A stretch of DNA of 64,000 nt from an uncultured Treponema sp. (GTDB lineage: Bacteria; Spirochaetota; Spirochaetia; Treponematales; Treponemataceae), in the NCBI GenBank assembly GCA_900319625.1, contig ONPD01000011.1, positions 89,394-153,393 on the forward strand. Direction: 5' to 3'. Shown piece after piece: positions 41,165-50,713 of this stretch. The notes beneath the pieces are model-generated. The model saw nothing but the letters and a program-made list of their open reading frames with translations, was not told the DNA's origin and did no database searches. The translations under genes and the position numbers were made by a program. The number at the start of each line of letters is the position of its first letter. Positions within the stretch are counted from its first letter, which is position 1.

Positions 41165-41869
41165 ATGTTTAGTGAAATATTTTCAGCAGAAGCGCTTGAA
41201 GACGCTTGGAATATCATTCAGTCGCAGTTTTTGCTTTCTACCTGGCAGACTGTTTACGTAACAATTTTAAGTACATTTTTTGCCTTTGTAATCGGACTTC
41301 CTCTGGGAGTTCTGCTTGTAACCGGTGAAGAAAAGGGCATAAAACCTCTTCCAAAGGGATTTATGCATGCCCTTAACGTAATCATCAATATTCTGCGCTC
41401 AGTTCCTTTCCTCATCCTGATGATTCTTGTTTTCCCGCTCACCCGTCTGATTGTGGGAACCGTTGTCGGAACTATTGCGACAATTCCGCCTCTGGTAATT
41501 GCGGCCTTTCCTTTTATCGCCCGCCTTGTTGAATCAAGCCTGCGCGAAGTAAACCCAAATACAATTGAAATGGCTCAGAGCCTTGGCGCTTCTCCTTTCC
41601 AGATTGTAGTTAAGGTTCTGATTCCGGAAAGCGTTCCATCTCTTCTTTCAAATATGACAATCGCCATTACGACCGTATTGGGATATACCGCAATGAGCGG
41701 TATCATCGGCGGCGGCGGACTTGGAAAAATTGCAATCAACTATGGTTATTACCGCTATAAGACCTTAGTTATGATTCTTGCTGTAATCCTTCTTGTTGTG
41801 CTTGTTCAGATTTTACAGAGCATAGGAACAAAACTTGCCATCAAGTCTAATAAAGTTTTGAAAAAGTAA
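41165..41869 (+). CDS. metI: methionine ABC transporter permease
   Basis: The 234-residue membrane protein has about five transmembrane helices. It carries the permease EAA-type loop SLREVNPNTIEMAQSLGASP and the MetI pattern ILRSVPFLILMILVFPLTRL and AMSGIIGGGGLGKIAI. It forms the channel of the MetNI importer. AAGGAG precedes the ATG. Transcription probably ends in the GC-rich hairpin at 41886-41912. Confidence 0.95.
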   Translation: MFSEIFSAEALEDAWNIIQSQFLLSTWQTVYVTILSTFFAFVIGLPLGVLLVTGEEKGIKPLPKGFMHALNVIINILRSVPFLILMILVFPLTRLIVGTVVGTIATIPPLVIAAFPFIARLVESSLREVNPNTIEMAQSLGASPFQIVVKVLIPESVPSLLSNMTIAITTVLGYTAMSGIIGGGGLGKIAINYGYYRYKTLVMILAVILLVVLVQILQSIGTKLAIKSNKVLKK

Positions 41870-41885
41870 AGCCGGCGGGGGGGAG

Positions 41886-41912
41886 GGGGCACCTGCAGAA
41901 TCCCGGTGCCCC
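41886..41912. terminator. GC-rich hairpin between convergent metI and beta-galactosidase genes
   Basis: GGGGCACC (41886-41893) pairs with GGTGCCCC (41905-41912). It lies between convergent genes but lacks a T-run, so it may terminate weakly or pause transcription. Confidence 0.45.
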
Positions 41913-41926
41913 ACGGCATCGCCCCC

Positions 41927-43906
41927 CTACTGTTCTTCCAGAATCACAAAATCCCAGTCAGCGATTTCGATTTTATCACCCTTAAAATACGGTTTTTCTG
42001 TGATTAAATCTACGCAATCGCCGAAGGGATTGTTTATGAACCAGTCTTCGCTTGAATAATTAAAGATATAATGAAGCTTCTTTCCCTTTGAGTTTACCCC
42101 GCTTCTGATAATAACGGGGAACTGCACCTCCGGCACTGCGATTTTAGCTTCCGCCAGGGCATCCTTCAAAATCTCTTTAAGTGCCCCTTCCGAAGTTTTA
42201 GCGCCAAAGTAATAGGTAAAGCCCTTCTTAAAATTATTTTTTGTGACCCCTGCATAGTTCGACCAGTATTTATGCTCGTATTTTGCAAGTACCTGGGCAT
42301 TTTTGACTTCAAGAAGCTCCGCATAAACCTGGACCGGCTGGCCCAGAAGTTTTGCGGCCCCTGCCTTTGTAATCATCGAATATTCCATACCAAAGGCGTC
42401 CGTAAGACAGTATGGGTGGGGCGCATCCCAGACGCTGCCTTTTTCGTCCGCATAAAATGAGCGGAAGGATGAAAAGAGCACGCCGCCTTTCTCAACAAAG
42501 CGCAGAAGCTTTTTAGCATTTTCTTCGCTGATGCAGTAAAGGGCAGGCGTTACAATCATCTTGTAATCCTCCGGATTCAGGGCGTGGATATCCACAACGT
42601 CACATTCAACATTCATATTGTAAAGAGTGTCGTAAATCCAGCGAACTGCGTCGTTGTAGGAAAGCCCGCCGCCCGGCATATCCATAGGGAAGAATTTTAA
42701 CGCGGTCAGTGAGTCGTTATCAACAACAAGAGCGACCTGATTTTTCTTATTGAGCCCGATAAGCTGATGCCCGTATTTTTTATATTCCTGGCCGATTTCC
42801 TTTGCGTAATTGTAAATCACACCCGGCTGCAGCTCGTGGCCAAGAACTCCCTTCCAGTAGGTTTCAAAGCTGTTGTGAATTGAATGCCAGTTCCAGTACA
42901 TATGCCCGTTTGCACCGCCGGCAAGATGGCTGAAGGCCTGAAGGCGAAGCTGCTTGGGGTAGGGAGTCCATTCCTTAAAGCCCTGGGCCTCAGTTTCCAG
43001 CACAAGGTAGTTAGCGTTTTTAAGAGCGCGGATTTTATCTCCACCAAAGGCTATTTCCCGCCCGGTAAGCTCGTCCTGGCTTGGATGATAAATGTCGCAG
43101 CCGGCAAGCGTAACAGCCGGGCTTGCTTCAAAATGATTGATTCCCGGCTGCTCTCCGTAAGAATAGCCAATCCAGCCGAAATCAAAATTGTGGGTCACAA
43201 ACTGGTCAGGGCGGCGGTATTCGTCAACGATACTTCTCTGCCATTTAAGATAGTCCGCCGTACAGGTCCGCAGAAACTTTTCGTATTCGCAGTGAAGGTT
43301 CCAGTTTATGCTGTTCGAAATGTCCGGCAGGTCCTCCCAGCGGCTGATTGAATTAGACCAGTAGGCCAGGGTAAAGGCCCGGTTGAAGGCCTCGCAGGTT
43401 TTATATTTTTCCTTCAGAAATTCAAGAAACTTCTTCTGGGCATATTTTCCGTAGTTATCATAATGCTTGGTTTCGTTATCAAGCTGAAAGCCGATTACGC
43501 ACTTGTAAGGCTGTACCGCTTCCATCAGTTTTCTGATAATCCGCTGGGCATAGCGCAGAAAATCAGGATGAAGAATATCCATGCTCTGGCGCGGCCCGTA
43601 TTTCACCTGACCCTTGCGGTTTGTCACCATAATATCAGGATATTTTTTTACAAGCCAGGCAGGCACCGCGTAGGTCGGCGTTCCCACAATCACGTTAAGT
43701 CCCAGCCTTTCCGCGCATGCGAGCACGTCCGTCACCGGCTTAAAGTTGAAAACGCCGTCAGAAGGCTCTTCCGTACTCCAGGTGGACTCCGCAATACGGA
43801 TTGTGTTCATTCCGGCCTCTTTCATCAGAGTCAGATCCTTTTCTATGCGGTCATAAGGCATATATTCGTTGTAGTAGGCAGCGCCAAAAATCAATTCATT
43901 ATTCAT
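41927..43906 (-). CDS. GH42 beta-galactosidase
   Basis: The 659-residue enzyme has the GH42 catalytic barrel: FGAAYYNEYMPYDRIEKDL at the start, MNTIRIAESTWSTEEP, the acid/base segment GFQLDNETKH (Glu145) and the nucleophile segment LVLETEAQGFKEW (Glu near 304-306). Domain B follows with VVDNDSLTALKFFP and SFYADEKGSVWD. It hydrolyses terminal beta-galactosides, probably oligosaccharides from plant or host glycans. There is no signal peptide, so it acts in the cytoplasm. No sugar transporter is adjacent. Confidence 0.92.
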   Translation of the reverse strand: MNNELIFGAAYYNEYMPYDRIEKDLTLMKEAGMNTIRIAESTWSTEEPSDGVFNFKPVTDVLACAERLGLNVIVGTPTYAVPAWLVKKYPDIMVTNRKGQVKYGPRQSMDILHPDFLRYAQRIIRKLMEAVQPYKCVIGFQLDNETKHYDNYGKYAQKKFLEFLKEKYKTCEAFNRAFTLAYWSNSISRWEDLPDISNSINWNLHCEYEKFLRTCTADYLKWQRSIVDEYRRPDQFVTHNFDFGWIGYSYGEQPGINHFEASPAVTLAGCDIYHPSQDELTGREIAFGGDKIRALKNANYLVLETEAQGFKEWTPYPKQLRLQAFSHLAGGANGHMYWNWHSIHNSFETYWKGVLGHELQPGVIYNYAKEIGQEYKKYGHQLIGLNKKNQVALVVDNDSLTALKFFPMDMPGGGLSYNDAVRWIYDTLYNMNVECDVVDIHALNPEDYKMIVTPALYCISEENAKKLLRFVEKGGVLFSSFRSFYADEKGSVWDAPHPYCLTDAFGMEYSMITKAGAAKLLGQPVQVYAELLEVKNAQVLAKYEHKYWSNYAGVTKNNFKKGFTYYFGAKTSEGALKEILKDALAEAKIAVPEVQFPVIIRSGVNSKGKKLHYIFNYSSEDWFINNPFGDCVDLITEKPYFKGDKIEIADWDFVILEEQ

Positions 43907-43973
43907 ACTTTAATTGTCTACTATGATATTGCTAAAATCAACAAAAAAATGCACACTTAAATAAGAGGTTTTT

Positions 43974-44465
43974 ATGTCAAATAACGCAGTAAAATTCGGA
44001 CTTTGGAACTTAATCCTGACGCTGGGACTGGTCGGCGTCTTCTTTTTCAGCCTTGGAATCCTGGCCAAAGTGACCTTATATCATCCTCAGGGAACTCTCT
44101 TTGACGAGATGATGAAAATTGACGAAGAATATACAATCATAATTGGTATGAATAATGAAACGAATACCGGTGATTTTATGGATATTGAGGAAGCCCAGGC
44201 AATTATTGATGAAATCTGCCTGGATGCCGGCTGTGCTTTTTCCCGAACCGTGATGAGGGGCGGCCGCGTAGACCAGGAAGGCCATAAAATTAAGGGAAAT
44301 TCCCTCAGCTATACAATTGGCCTTGCCAGCGAGCAGCAGATTCAGAAAATCCTGAAAAAAATTTCCAGCCGCCTGAACAGAAAATCAATTTTTGTTCAGA
44401 GAAAGGCAACAATGCATACTTTCTACTATAATAAAGACATTAATAACGGAGATTATGCCCAATAA
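43974..44465 (+). CDS. single-pass membrane protein of unknown function
   Basis: The 163-residue protein has one hydrophobic helix at about residues 12-32 (LILTLGLVGVFFFSLGILAK) and a soluble C-terminal domain (DIEEAQAIIDEICLDAGCAF, SEQQIQKILKKISSRLNRKS). AGAGG precedes the ATG. Its stop overlaps the start of the SbcD-like gene by one base (TAATG), so it is the first gene of that operon. I do not recognise a family. Confidence 0.65.
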   Translation: MSNNAVKFGLWNLILTLGLVGVFFFSLGILAKVTLYHPQGTLFDEMMKIDEEYTIIIGMNNETNTGDFMDIEEAQAIIDEICLDAGCAFSRTVMRGGRVDQEGHKIKGNSLSYTIGLASEQQIQKILKKISSRLNRKSIFVQRKATMHTFYYNKDINNGDYAQ

Positions 44466-45553
44466 TGAAAATCATCCACTGTGCAGACATACACGCAGAC
44501 TCAGCAATGGAGTCGCATTTTGATAAAAAACAGAAGGAAATCAGAAAGGAAGAGATTGTAAACGCTTTTGCCCGAATGGTAGATTTTGCCGCAGAAAATG
44601 ATGTAAAAGCCGTCATAATTGCAGGAGATTTGTTTGATACAAAAGCTGCCCAGCAGAAGACGATTAAAAACAGAATCGCCCGCCTGATTACCGAAAAACC
44701 CCGGATTGATTTTTTATATCTGCGTGGAAATCACGATGAGGATTCTGATTTCTTTTCACAGGACAACCTTCCAAACCTCAAGCTTTTCTCAAAGGACGAA
44801 TGGAAATCCTACTCCTTCGACGATGATAAAATCCGCATTGTCGGCCGCGAGTTCACTTCAGCAATTCCTGTTTCTGCCTACAGCCAGCTGGGACTTGATT
44901 CTACAAAGGTCAACATTGTCGTAATGCACGGTCAGACGGCAGACTATAAGACAAAAAATGATGCTCCTGACATCTCCCTTCCAAAGCTTGCAAACCAGAA
45001 TATCGATTATATCGCTCTGGGGCATATTCACGAATACAGGCTTGAAAAACTGGATCACCGCGGAGTCTGGTGTTATTCGGGCTGTCTGGAAGGCCGTGGC
45101 TTTGATGAATGCGGACAGAAGGGCTTTGTCCTCCTTAATATTGAAGACGGCAAGCTTTCTTCTAAATTCATTCCGAATTCCCAGCGTATAATTCACGACG
45201 TAAGGGTCGGGCTTGAAGGTTCTCTAGATTACAATCAGATTCTGGAAAAAATCGAAGAAAAAATCTCTAAAATCTCCTCCGAAGATATTGTCAGGATTAC
45301 CCTGCAGGGGGAGGTTTCCGAAGATACCGAAATAGAAGCAATTTCTTATCAGGCTCATCTTGCCTCCCGCTTTTTCTATTTACAGGTAAGGGATAAGTGT
45401 GAAAATATAATTGATTATAAGAAATATGAAAATGATGTTTCCTTGAAGGGTGAATTTATCCGTCTTGTAAAAGAGCAGAAGAACCTTTCAGATTCAGAAA
45501 AATCAAAAATCATAATGACCGGAATTAAAGCACTGGCAGGGAGAAATTTTTAG
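44465..45553 (+). CDS. SbcD/YhaO-like metallophosphoesterase (DNA repair nuclease subunit)
   Basis: The 362-residue protein has the calcineurin-like metal motifs in order: IIHCADIHADSAM (D-x-H), VIIAGDLFDTK (GD), LYLRGNHDED (GNHD), VVMHGQ and ALGHIHEYR (GHxH). It should be a Mn-dependent nuclease of the Mre11/SbcD type, shorter than SbcD and closer to YhaO. The SbcC-like ATPase gene starts two bases after the stop, so the two form a complex acting on DNA ends or hairpins. Confidence 0.88.
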   Translation: MKIIHCADIHADSAMESHFDKKQKEIRKEEIVNAFARMVDFAAENDVKAVIIAGDLFDTKAAQQKTIKNRIARLITEKPRIDFLYLRGNHDEDSDFFSQDNLPNLKLFSKDEWKSYSFDDDKIRIVGREFTSAIPVSAYSQLGLDSTKVNIVVMHGQTADYKTKNDAPDISLPKLANQNIDYIALGHIHEYRLEKLDHRGVWCYSGCLEGRGFDECGQKGFVLLNIEDGKLSSKFIPNSQRIIHDVRVGLEGSLDYNQILEKIEEKISKISSEDIVRITLQGEVSEDTEIEAISYQAHLASRFFYLQVRDKCENIIDYKKYENDVSLKGEFIRLVKEQKNLSDSEKSKIIMTGIKALAGRNF

Positions 45554-45555
45554 TT

Positions 45556-48255
45556 ATGGAATTAATCAGCGCACATATCATAAATTTTGGAAAGCTCTCT
45601 GATCTGGAACTGGATTTTTCCCGGGGCCTGAATACTTTTATTCACGAAAACGGCTGGGGTAAAACCACCCTGACAGTTTTCATAAAATCCATGCTTTACG
45701 GAATGGAGTATACATCTTCAAAATCTCTGGAAAAAAATGAAAAGTTAAAATATCTTCCCTGGCAGGGCGGAACTTACGGCGGCAGCCTGAGATTTGCCCA
45801 CAATGGAAAGGAATATCTTATCACCAGAACCTTCAGTACAAAAAAGGACGGGGATACCTTTCAGCTAAGGGATTTAACGACCAACAAGCTTTCTTCCGAT
45901 TTTACTTCAAATCTGGGCAACGAGATTTTTGGCATAAACCGCGAAACCTACAGCCGCAGCGTCCATGTAATCCTGGAAGAATCTCCTGAAGGCTCTGACG
46001 ACATCAGTGCAAAACTCAATAATCTTATAGAATCCGGTGATGTTTCTGCCTATGACCCGGCCGTAGAAGCCCTTAATAAAAACATTATAGCCCTTAAAGG
46101 CCGCGCCCAGAAGGGGGAAATCTATCAGCTTCAGAATGACATCGACCTTTACCGCGAAAAAATCAATGAAATTGATGCAAAGCTTAAGCAGAACGAGCAG
46201 CTGGAAGAAAAAATCAGCGCTATCGACGGCGAGGTAAAAGGGCTTAAAAGTCAGCAGGAGCAGGTAACAGCACTTCTTTCTGAAAGCGCAAAGTATGAAG
46301 GCAAGCTCCGCTACGAGCAGCTGAAAAAAGACCTTGAAGAAACAGAGAGAAAACTTGATAACCTGTCTGATTTTTTTAACGGTCAGATTCCTGATGACGA
46401 CATTCTTTCAAAAATTGATGAAATTTCCAGCCAATATACGACTGTAAATTCAAATATTCAGACTTTTGCCCTCAGTCAGACCGAAATAAACCAGTACGAG
46501 GAGCTGAAAAAATCCTTTGCGGGGGATATTCCGACAAGAGAACAGATTGACAACTGCCTCAAAACCGAAAGGGAATATGCCGAATTCAGAAGAAATGAAT
46601 CTCAGAAAAAGCTTTCGGAAGACGAAGCAAAGGATTATGCTGCATTAAAAACTCGTTTCGGCTCTTCAGACCTAACGGCAGACCAGATTTCAGAAAAGCT
46701 TTCCCAGCTTTCTCAGGTTCAGACTCTTAATAACGATGTAATCCGCCTGGAAGCAGAAAAGCTTTCGGCTCAGACAAAGCTTGAAGCCCTGAAGCAGGCA
46801 AAGAAGAAAAATCCGCTTATTCTTCTCCTTGCGCTGTTTGCTCTTCTTGCGGCAGGCTTTGGAGCCGCATCACTTTTCCTTCCGCTTGGAAAAACAGGCC
46901 TTATCGCAGGTCTTGCGCTGGCGGCCGTATTTGCACTTTCTGCGCTCTTTGCAGGTCTTGCCGGCAAAAACAAGGCTTCATTTTCCGAAGATGAAAAGGC
47001 CCTTTCTGAGCTGGAAAATAAAATTACAGACCTCAAGACTGACTGTCAAAAAAAGCAGACAGCTATTTCAGACTTTATTGCCCGCTATTCTGCCGGGGCT
47101 GGGGCTGAAGGAACAGCGGCAATGGCAGGAGGCACAGAAATCGCCCTTATCAACCATATCAGCCTTGACTTCAACCGCTATTCAATTCTGCAGGAAAAAT
47201 CTAATCAGTATTTTGCCTGGCTGCAGAATCAGCCTAAGGTTGCCTGCGATTTTGAAAACGAGCTCAAAGCCTTTGTAAGCCGCTTCTGCAAAAGTCAGGA
47301 TATTTCCGCAGTTTCAAATCAGATTCAGACTCTGAACGAAAAGGTAAATAAGCTTCAGGAACTGGAAGCAAAGGTTAATTCTGACGCCAAAAACAAGCAG
47401 CTTTTTTCTGACAAAAAGGAAAAACTTTCTCAGATTCTTTCCCAGTACAAAACAGAAAAAACACTGGATTTTGCTTCTCAGGTTCAGCAGCTCCACAATA
47501 AAATCAATGACATCAAAAATACCAGCGAGCTCTTAAAAACCGCCAGGGAAAAGGTCGCAGCCTTTGAAAATGATCCGCAGAACGACATTCAAGGCTTCGA
47601 AAACCTGCAGAAGCCGGAAGAAAATCCGGATGAGCTTCACGCAAGACTGACCAGTCTTTCAGAAAGTATTAATGCCAAAAATGCAGAAATCTCAAATTAC
47701 AGAAGAATTATCGAAGCAAATCTTTCTGAAACCGACAGAAAAGGCGATATACTCAAGGAAATCGACCGCCTGGCAGCCGAAAAAGAGGAAAAAACTCAGC
47801 GCCACAAAATCCTCACCCTGACCCTGGACTTCCTGCAGAAAGCCCGCGAAAACCTGGACGCCAACTACAGCGACCCTATGAAAGAGGGCTTTGAAAAGTA
47901 CATTTCCCTGCTGGAAGGCAGCGCAGCCGCCGGGGAAGGTGGCACTGGCACCCGGTCAGGAAGCCCTCAGAAGCTTTTGATAGACACCGACCTCAAGGTT
48001 ATGGTTGACCACGGAGACAAGCTCTACGACAGCAATTACCTCAGCGCCGGCTACAAGGATATGGTAAACTTCTGCTCAAGAATGGCCCTGATTGACGCCC
48101 TTTTTGACAAGATAAAGCCGCCTGTGATTCTTGACGACCCATTCGTAAATCTTGATGATGAAAAGACGACAAAAGCCCTTAAGCTGGTTGCAAAAATGGC
48201 AGAGGAAAAGCAGATCTTATACTTTGCCTGCCACAAAAGCCGCGTCGTAAAATAA
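45556..48255 (+). CDS. SbcC/YhaN-like SMC-type ATPase
   Basis: The 899-residue protein has an N-terminal Walker A half (GLNTFIHENGWGKTTLTVFI), long coiled coils, and a C-terminal half with signature LSAGYKDMVNFCSRMALIDA and Walker B PPVILDDPFVNLDDEKT. About residues 415-470 hold two hydrophobic stretches (ILLLALFALLAAGFGAASLF, GLIAGLALAAVFALSALFAG), as in YhaN-type proteins, which suggests that the hinge is membrane-associated rather than a zinc hook. Partner of the SbcD-like nuclease encoded immediately upstream. Confidence 0.88.
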   Translation: MELISAHIINFGKLSDLELDFSRGLNTFIHENGWGKTTLTVFIKSMLYGMEYTSSKSLEKNEKLKYLPWQGGTYGGSLRFAHNGKEYLITRTFSTKKDGDTFQLRDLTTNKLSSDFTSNLGNEIFGINRETYSRSVHVILEESPEGSDDISAKLNNLIESGDVSAYDPAVEALNKNIIALKGRAQKGEIYQLQNDIDLYREKINEIDAKLKQNEQLEEKISAIDGEVKGLKSQQEQVTALLSESAKYEGKLRYEQLKKDLEETERKLDNLSDFFNGQIPDDDILSKIDEISSQYTTVNSNIQTFALSQTEINQYEELKKSFAGDIPTREQIDNCLKTEREYAEFRRNESQKKLSEDEAKDYAALKTRFGSSDLTADQISEKLSQLSQVQTLNNDVIRLEAEKLSAQTKLEALKQAKKKNPLILLLALFALLAAGFGAASLFLPLGKTGLIAGLALAAVFALSALFAGLAGKNKASFSEDEKALSELENKITDLKTDCQKKQTAISDFIARYSAGAGAEGTAAMAGGTEIALINHISLDFNRYSILQEKSNQYFAWLQNQPKVACDFENELKAFVSRFCKSQDISAVSNQIQTLNEKVNKLQELEAKVNSDAKNKQLFSDKKEKLSQILSQYKTEKTLDFASQVQQLHNKINDIKNTSELLKTAREKVAAFENDPQNDIQGFENLQKPEENPDELHARLTSLSESINAKNAEISNYRRIIEANLSETDRKGDILKEIDRLAAEKEEKTQRHKILTLTLDFLQKARENLDANYSDPMKEGFEKYISLLEGSAAAGEGGTGTRSGSPQKLLIDTDLKVMVDHGDKLYDSNYLSAGYKDMVNFCSRMALIDALFDKIKPPVILDDPFVNLDDEKTTKALKLVAKMAEEKQILYFACHKSRVVK

Positions 48256-48281
48256 GGCCCCGCGCGTAAGGAGATTTAAAA

Positions 48282-48707
48282 ATGTCACGTAAAACCGAAG
48301 AAATACAAAAATCGATTTCCCGTCTTGAGCAGCTGCAGGTCCGCCTTTCAAAAGGCTGCGATAATCCCTCCGAGCTTTCGCTCCTTTCCGAAAACCTCAA
48401 GTCCGAAATCGAAAACCTTAAGCTTTGGGTTTCTATGCTCTATAAATACAACGGTACCTCCCGCAGCAACGCCAAGGTAGCCGCCAGCCGCGAAAACGGA
48501 AAGAAGGGCGGCCGTCCTCCAAAGTTCGTCACAGACCTCAAGCGCCAGAAAGCCGCCCTTGAAGCCCTGCTGGAAGACCTCCACAGTCAGGAAATTTCCT
48601 CTCCGTTTGATGAAGACGGCCGCATTTACGACGAGCGCCAGAAGGCACAATCCCAGCTTTCCGACGTAGAAGAAAAGCTTTCCCGCCTGGAAAAAGAGGG
48701 GCAGTAA
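48282..48707 (+). CDS. hypothetical coiled-coil protein with basic Arg-Pro-Pro-Lys motif
   Basis: The 141-residue protein has two coiled-coil stretches (KTEEIQKSISRLEQLQVRLS; LSDVEEKLSRLEKEG) around a basic patch ENGKKGGRPPKFV that looks like an AT-hook-type DNA contact. GGAG precedes the ATG. Its stop overlaps the cbiT start (TAATG), so it is translationally coupled to cbiT. No family recognised. Confidence 0.6.
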   Translation: MSRKTEEIQKSISRLEQLQVRLSKGCDNPSELSLLSENLKSEIENLKLWVSMLYKYNGTSRSNAKVAASRENGKKGGRPPKFVTDLKRQKAALEALLEDLHSQEISSPFDEDGRIYDERQKAQSQLSDVEEKLSRLEKEGQ

Positions 48708-49342
48708 TGGCATTCCAAACTGCAATCACCCCCGGCATTCCCGACAGTCTCTTTATCCGCGGCAAGGTCCCTATGACAAAGCAGGAAATAAGAGTGATCT
48801 CGCTCTGCCGCCTCCACCTTTCCAAGGATTCAGTTTTATACGACATCGGCAGCGGAACGGGTTCCCTTGCAATTGAAGCGGCTTCGCTCTCTGCCTCCTT
48901 GAAAGTAATCGCCATTGAATCGGAAGCCCAGGCCTTAGCCCTGATAAAAGAAAACCTTAAGCATTTTAGTATTCCTCAGGACTCCGTTCAGGTAATAGAA
49001 GCCCTTGCCCCTGACGGCTTTGAATCGCTTCCCCCACCAACTCACGCCTTTATCGGCGGAACAAGAGGCCGCTTAAAAGAAATCCTCCAGGCCCTTTATA
49101 AAAAAAATCCGGAAACCCGAGTTGTAATTACGGCCGTTACAATAGAAAGCATTGCAAAAATTCAGGAAGTCCTAAAGGAATTCAGCGTAAAAAATCTTGA
49201 AATTTCCCAGGTCAGCCTAAGCCGGGCAGAAGAATGCGGCTCTTATCACATTTTGAAAGCCCAGAACCCGGTTTTTATCACTTCCTTTGATTTTGTACCG
49301 GCCGGATCCCCTGCGGATTCTGCCCCGGGAGCTGAAAAATGA
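48707..49342 (+). CDS. cbiT: cobalt-precorrin C15-methyltransferase (decarboxylating), CbiT type
   Basis: The 211-residue protein starts in the CbiT pattern GIPDSLFIRGKVPMTKQEIR, followed by SAM motif I LYDIGSGTGSLAIEAA and AFIGGTRGRLKEIL. It methylates C15 and decarboxylates the C12 acetate in anaerobic cobalamin corrin-ring synthesis. CbiE, its usual fusion or neighbour, is absent here. The stop overlaps the cbiA start by four bases (ATGA). No cobalamin riboswitch is visible upstream of this cluster. Confidence 0.9.
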   Translation: MAFQTAITPGIPDSLFIRGKVPMTKQEIRVISLCRLHLSKDSVLYDIGSGTGSLAIEAASLSASLKVIAIESEAQALALIKENLKHFSIPQDSVQVIEALAPDGFESLPPPTHAFIGGTRGRLKEILQALYKKNPETRVVITAVTIESIAKIQEVLKEFSVKNLEISQVSLSRAEECGSYHILKAQNPVFITSFDFVPAGSPADSAPGAEK

Positions 49343-50712
49343 GCCATAACCGTCTTGTAATCTCAGCACCAAAAAGCGGCAGTGGAAAAACCCTGATAAC
49401 CATAGCCCTTATGCAGGCCTTTTTAGACCAGGGAAAAACAGTCTCAGGCTTTAAATGCGGCCCCGATTACATAGATCCTCTTTTTCATCAGAAAGTCCTT
49501 GGCATCCCCTCAAAAAATCTGGACCTCTTTTTTACAGATGAAATAAAGACCCGCGCTCTTTTTCAGGCAGAAAATAATTCAAATCTTTCTATTATAGAGG
49601 GCGTTATGGGCCTTTACGACGGCCTTTCTGCAACTTCGGATGAAGCGTCAACCTACCGGCTTGCGGCCGCCCTCAAGGCTCCTCTAATCCTCGTAATCGA
49701 CGCCCGTGGAATGGCCTTTTCTGTAATCGCGGAAATTAAAGGCTTTTTGAGCCTGGACATTCAAGGCCTCATAAAAGGCGTAATCCTCAATAACACTTCA
49801 AAAGCCCTCTGCGAAAAGCTTCGTCCGGTTATAGAAGAAAAATGCGGAATAGCTCTTTTAGGATGTTTTCCTAATCAAAAGGATTTAGAAATAGAAAGCC
49901 GTCATCTGGGCCTTAAGCTGCCTGATGAAATTTCAGACATAAAGGAAAAGGTGCAGCTTGCGGCAGAACGTATTAAAAAATCGGTGGATCTGGGCCGCAT
50001 ATTTGAAATAGCCAAAAGCGCGCCGGACTTGCCCCCCGAGGAAGCCCTTCCATCTGAGGAAGCCCTGCCGGCCGGGAAGGTTACGCTTCCGCCGCTTAGA
50101 ATCGCCCTTGCCCGCGACCAAGCCTTCTGCTTTTACTACGAGGATAACCTGCGCCTGCTTCGCTCCCTTGGCGCTGACTTAGTAGAATTTTCCCCAATTC
50201 ACGATAAAGCCCTTCCTCCTGATATTTCAGGCCTTATCCTTGGCGGCGGCTACCCCGAATTTTACGCCGGAGCGCTGGAAGCAAACGAAAGCCTGCGCCG
50301 GGAAATCCGACAGAAAATAGAGCAGGGGCTTCCTTCTCTTGCGGAGTGCGGCGGCTTTATGTATCTTCACAATACAATTCAGACCCACGATAAGTCGGTC
50401 TATAAAATGGCAGGAGTAATAAATGCTGACGTCCGTTATACAGGAAAGCTGGTCCGCTTCGGCTATGCGTCAGTAAAAGATAAAAAAGGATTTTTCTGCA
50501 GAAAGGAAATCCGCGGTCATGAATTTCATTATTTTGACAGCTCTGACAACGGAAGTGACTGCCTTGTAACAAAAACCTCCGGCCAGAACTATGAGACTGC
50601 TCAGGTGGCGGAAAATTATTTCTGGAGCTTTCTCCATCTTTATTATCCGTCCAACCCTGAATTTGCGGCAAATTTCGTAGAAAAATGCCGCCGCTATTCA
50701 GAAAAGCTTTAG
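49339..50712 (+). CDS. cbiA: cobyrinate a,c-diamide synthase
   Basis: The 457-residue protein has an N-terminal ATPase-like domain (VISAPKSGSGKTLITIALMQ, FKCGPDYIDPLFH, IEGVMGLYDG) and a C-terminal class I glutamine amidotransferase domain with the nucleophile Cys in SLAECGGFMYL and a catalytic His in IRGHEFHYF. It amidates the a and c side chains of cobyrinate using glutamine and ATP. A Pro/Glu-rich linker near residues 230-250 (PPEEALPSEEALPAG) joins the domains and contains a short EEALP repeat. Confidence 0.93.
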   Translation: MSHNRLVISAPKSGSGKTLITIALMQAFLDQGKTVSGFKCGPDYIDPLFHQKVLGIPSKNLDLFFTDEIKTRALFQAENNSNLSIIEGVMGLYDGLSATSDEASTYRLAAALKAPLILVIDARGMAFSVIAEIKGFLSLDIQGLIKGVILNNTSKALCEKLRPVIEEKCGIALLGCFPNQKDLEIESRHLGLKLPDEISDIKEKVQLAAERIKKSVDLGRIFEIAKSAPDLPPEEALPSEEALPAGKVTLPPLRIALARDQAFCFYYEDNLRLLRSLGADLVEFSPIHDKALPPDISGLILGGGYPEFYAGALEANESLRREIRQKIEQGLPSLAECGGFMYLHNTIQTHDKSVYKMAGVINADVRYTGKLVRFGYASVKDKKGFFCRKEIRGHEFHYFDSSDNGSDCLVTKTSGQNYETAQVAENYFWSFLHLYYPSNPEFAANFVEKCRRYSEKL

Positions 50713-50713
50713 C

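Noticed and set aside
41870..41926. GC-rich stretch with G-runs after metI as a G-quadruplex element
   Set aside because: The runs are better explained by the 8-bp hairpin between convergent genes; nothing else supports a quadruplex role.
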